Source: UBA2137 sp050251555 | GTDB taxonomy: Bacteria > Pseudomonadota > Alphaproteobacteria > Micavibrionales > Micavibrionaceae | NCBI GenBank assembly: GCA_050251555.1 | Contig: JBFWMN010000028.1 | Coordinates: forward strand, 1 to 22,494 | Reading direction: 5' to 3' | DNA length: 22,494 nucleotides | Shown: positions 22,146 to 22,494 of the stretch, piece after piece | Layout: each line of letters starts with the position of its first letter | Position numbering within the stretch: position 1 is the first letter of the stretch | Notes under the pieces: model-generated | What the model was told of the DNA's origin: nothing | The model's database searches: none | What the model saw: the letters and a program-made list of their open reading frames with translations, nothing else | Translations under genes and position numbers: made by a program

Positions 22146-22494
22146 TTATGATCTGGCGAAGGCCAGAAGCCGCTCGATATCGTGCCCGTCCGCAGCTTGC
22201 AGTGCCGTGATATAGGCTTTGCGGGTCGCACCAGGATCGACAAGGCTGATCCTTCCCCAACTGAAGGGCTTTTGCCCAAGCTGGACGGCAAGCAAGTCCG
22301 CAACCATGCGAGAATGACGCCCGTTCCCGTTGGGGAATGGGTGGATCGAGACCAGTCGATGCGAAAAGCGCACGGCGATCTCATCGGGCGGATAGGTTTC
22401 ATGCTCGACCTGATACCGCACATCGTCAACGAGTTGCCGTACCTCCGTTGGGATGCGGTAGGCATCGATCCCGATATTGCGCGGGCTCGTGCGA
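22146..22494 (-). CDS. Fic-domain protein, 'mobile mystery protein B' type, C-terminal part
   Basis: The frame is open at the right edge, so the N-terminus is outside the window; 116 residues are visible. The Fic active-site motif is intact as HPFPNGNGRHSR (visible residues 51-62), with the catalytic His and the ATP-anchoring Asn/Gly residues. Flanking blocks RNIGIDAYRIP, EHETYPPDEIAVRF and the end ALQAADGHDIERLLAFARS match, from memory, mobile mystery protein B, a Fic protein found on mobile elements with an HTH partner (protein A). The partner would lie upstream, beyond the right edge. Fic proteins transfer AMP or related groups to target proteins and many act as toxins; the target here is unknown. 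Confidence 0.85.
   Translation of the reverse strand, partial: RTSPRNIGIDAYRIPTEVRQLVDDVRYQVEHETYPPDEIAVRFSHRLVSIHPFPNGNGRHSRMVADLLAVQLGQKPFSWGRISLVDPGATRKAYITALQAADGHDIERLLAFARS

Noticed and set aside
21823..22260. A 145-residue minus-strand open frame as a gene
   Set aside because: It overlaps the beta flower and Fic genes in another frame, shows no recognisable domain, and has no good ribosome binding site.
21998..22465. A 155-residue minus-strand open frame as a gene
   Set aside because: Most of it is an out-of-frame reading of the Fic gene, whose own frame has the intact HPFPNGNGRHSR motif. The remaining part is not recognised.

Overview
The window looks like the chromosome of a Gram-negative bacterium, most likely an alphaproteobacterium. 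This is inferred from the relaxase family, the mid-range G+C and the gene types; no rRNA or other taxonomic marker is present. It has two parts: a surface-polysaccharide (capsule, exopolysaccharide or O-antigen) locus from about 0.4 to 16.5 kb, and a patchwork of mobile-element DNA from about 18.7 kb to the right end.

Polysaccharide locus. The left edge holds the C-terminal part of a class I glutamine amidotransferase (PhzE/anthranilate-synthase type), convergent with the locus and overlapping it. A tight seven-gene minus-strand operon (7356 down to 389) follows: three tandem family-2 glycosyltransferases, a GT4, an RmlB-type dTDP-glucose 4,6-dehydratase, a short RmlD-like reductase and a second GT4. 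Several of its junctions are overlaps of 4 to 14 bases. Divergent from it, a plus-strand operon (7456 to 14163) encodes a GMC oxidoreductase, a methyltransferase-like protein with a damaged SAM-binding motif, a left-handed beta-helix acyltransferase, a Wzx-type flippase, an MBOAT O-acyltransferase and a membrane-anchored SGNH-like partner. A two-gene minus-strand operon (16548 down to 14168) adds a Wzy/WaaL-type polymerase or ligase and an acyltransferase-3 protein. Together these suggest a Wzx/Wzy-type polymer containing a dTDP-6-deoxyhexose and carrying several acyl substituents. The initiating glycosyltransferase, RmlA, RmlC and export proteins are not in the window.

Middle. A sodium:solute symporter and a small anchored or exported protein of unknown function (16675 to 18722) separate the two parts.

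Right part. A strong extended -10 promoter drives a winged-helix protein overlapping by 4 bases with an AbiEii-like nucleotidyltransferase, a likely regulator/toxin-type pair. The nucleotidyltransferase reading frame runs straight into a relaxase that has lost its N-terminal part, giving one 607-residue chimaera. Beyond it lie a 282-base non-coding stretch, a 59-residue protein whose ribosome binding site can be sequestered in a hairpin, a 4-fold beta flower protein on the minus strand, and the C-terminal part of a Fic protein of the 'mobile mystery protein B' type, cut by the right edge. The chimaeric ORF and its cassette are the most unusual feature.
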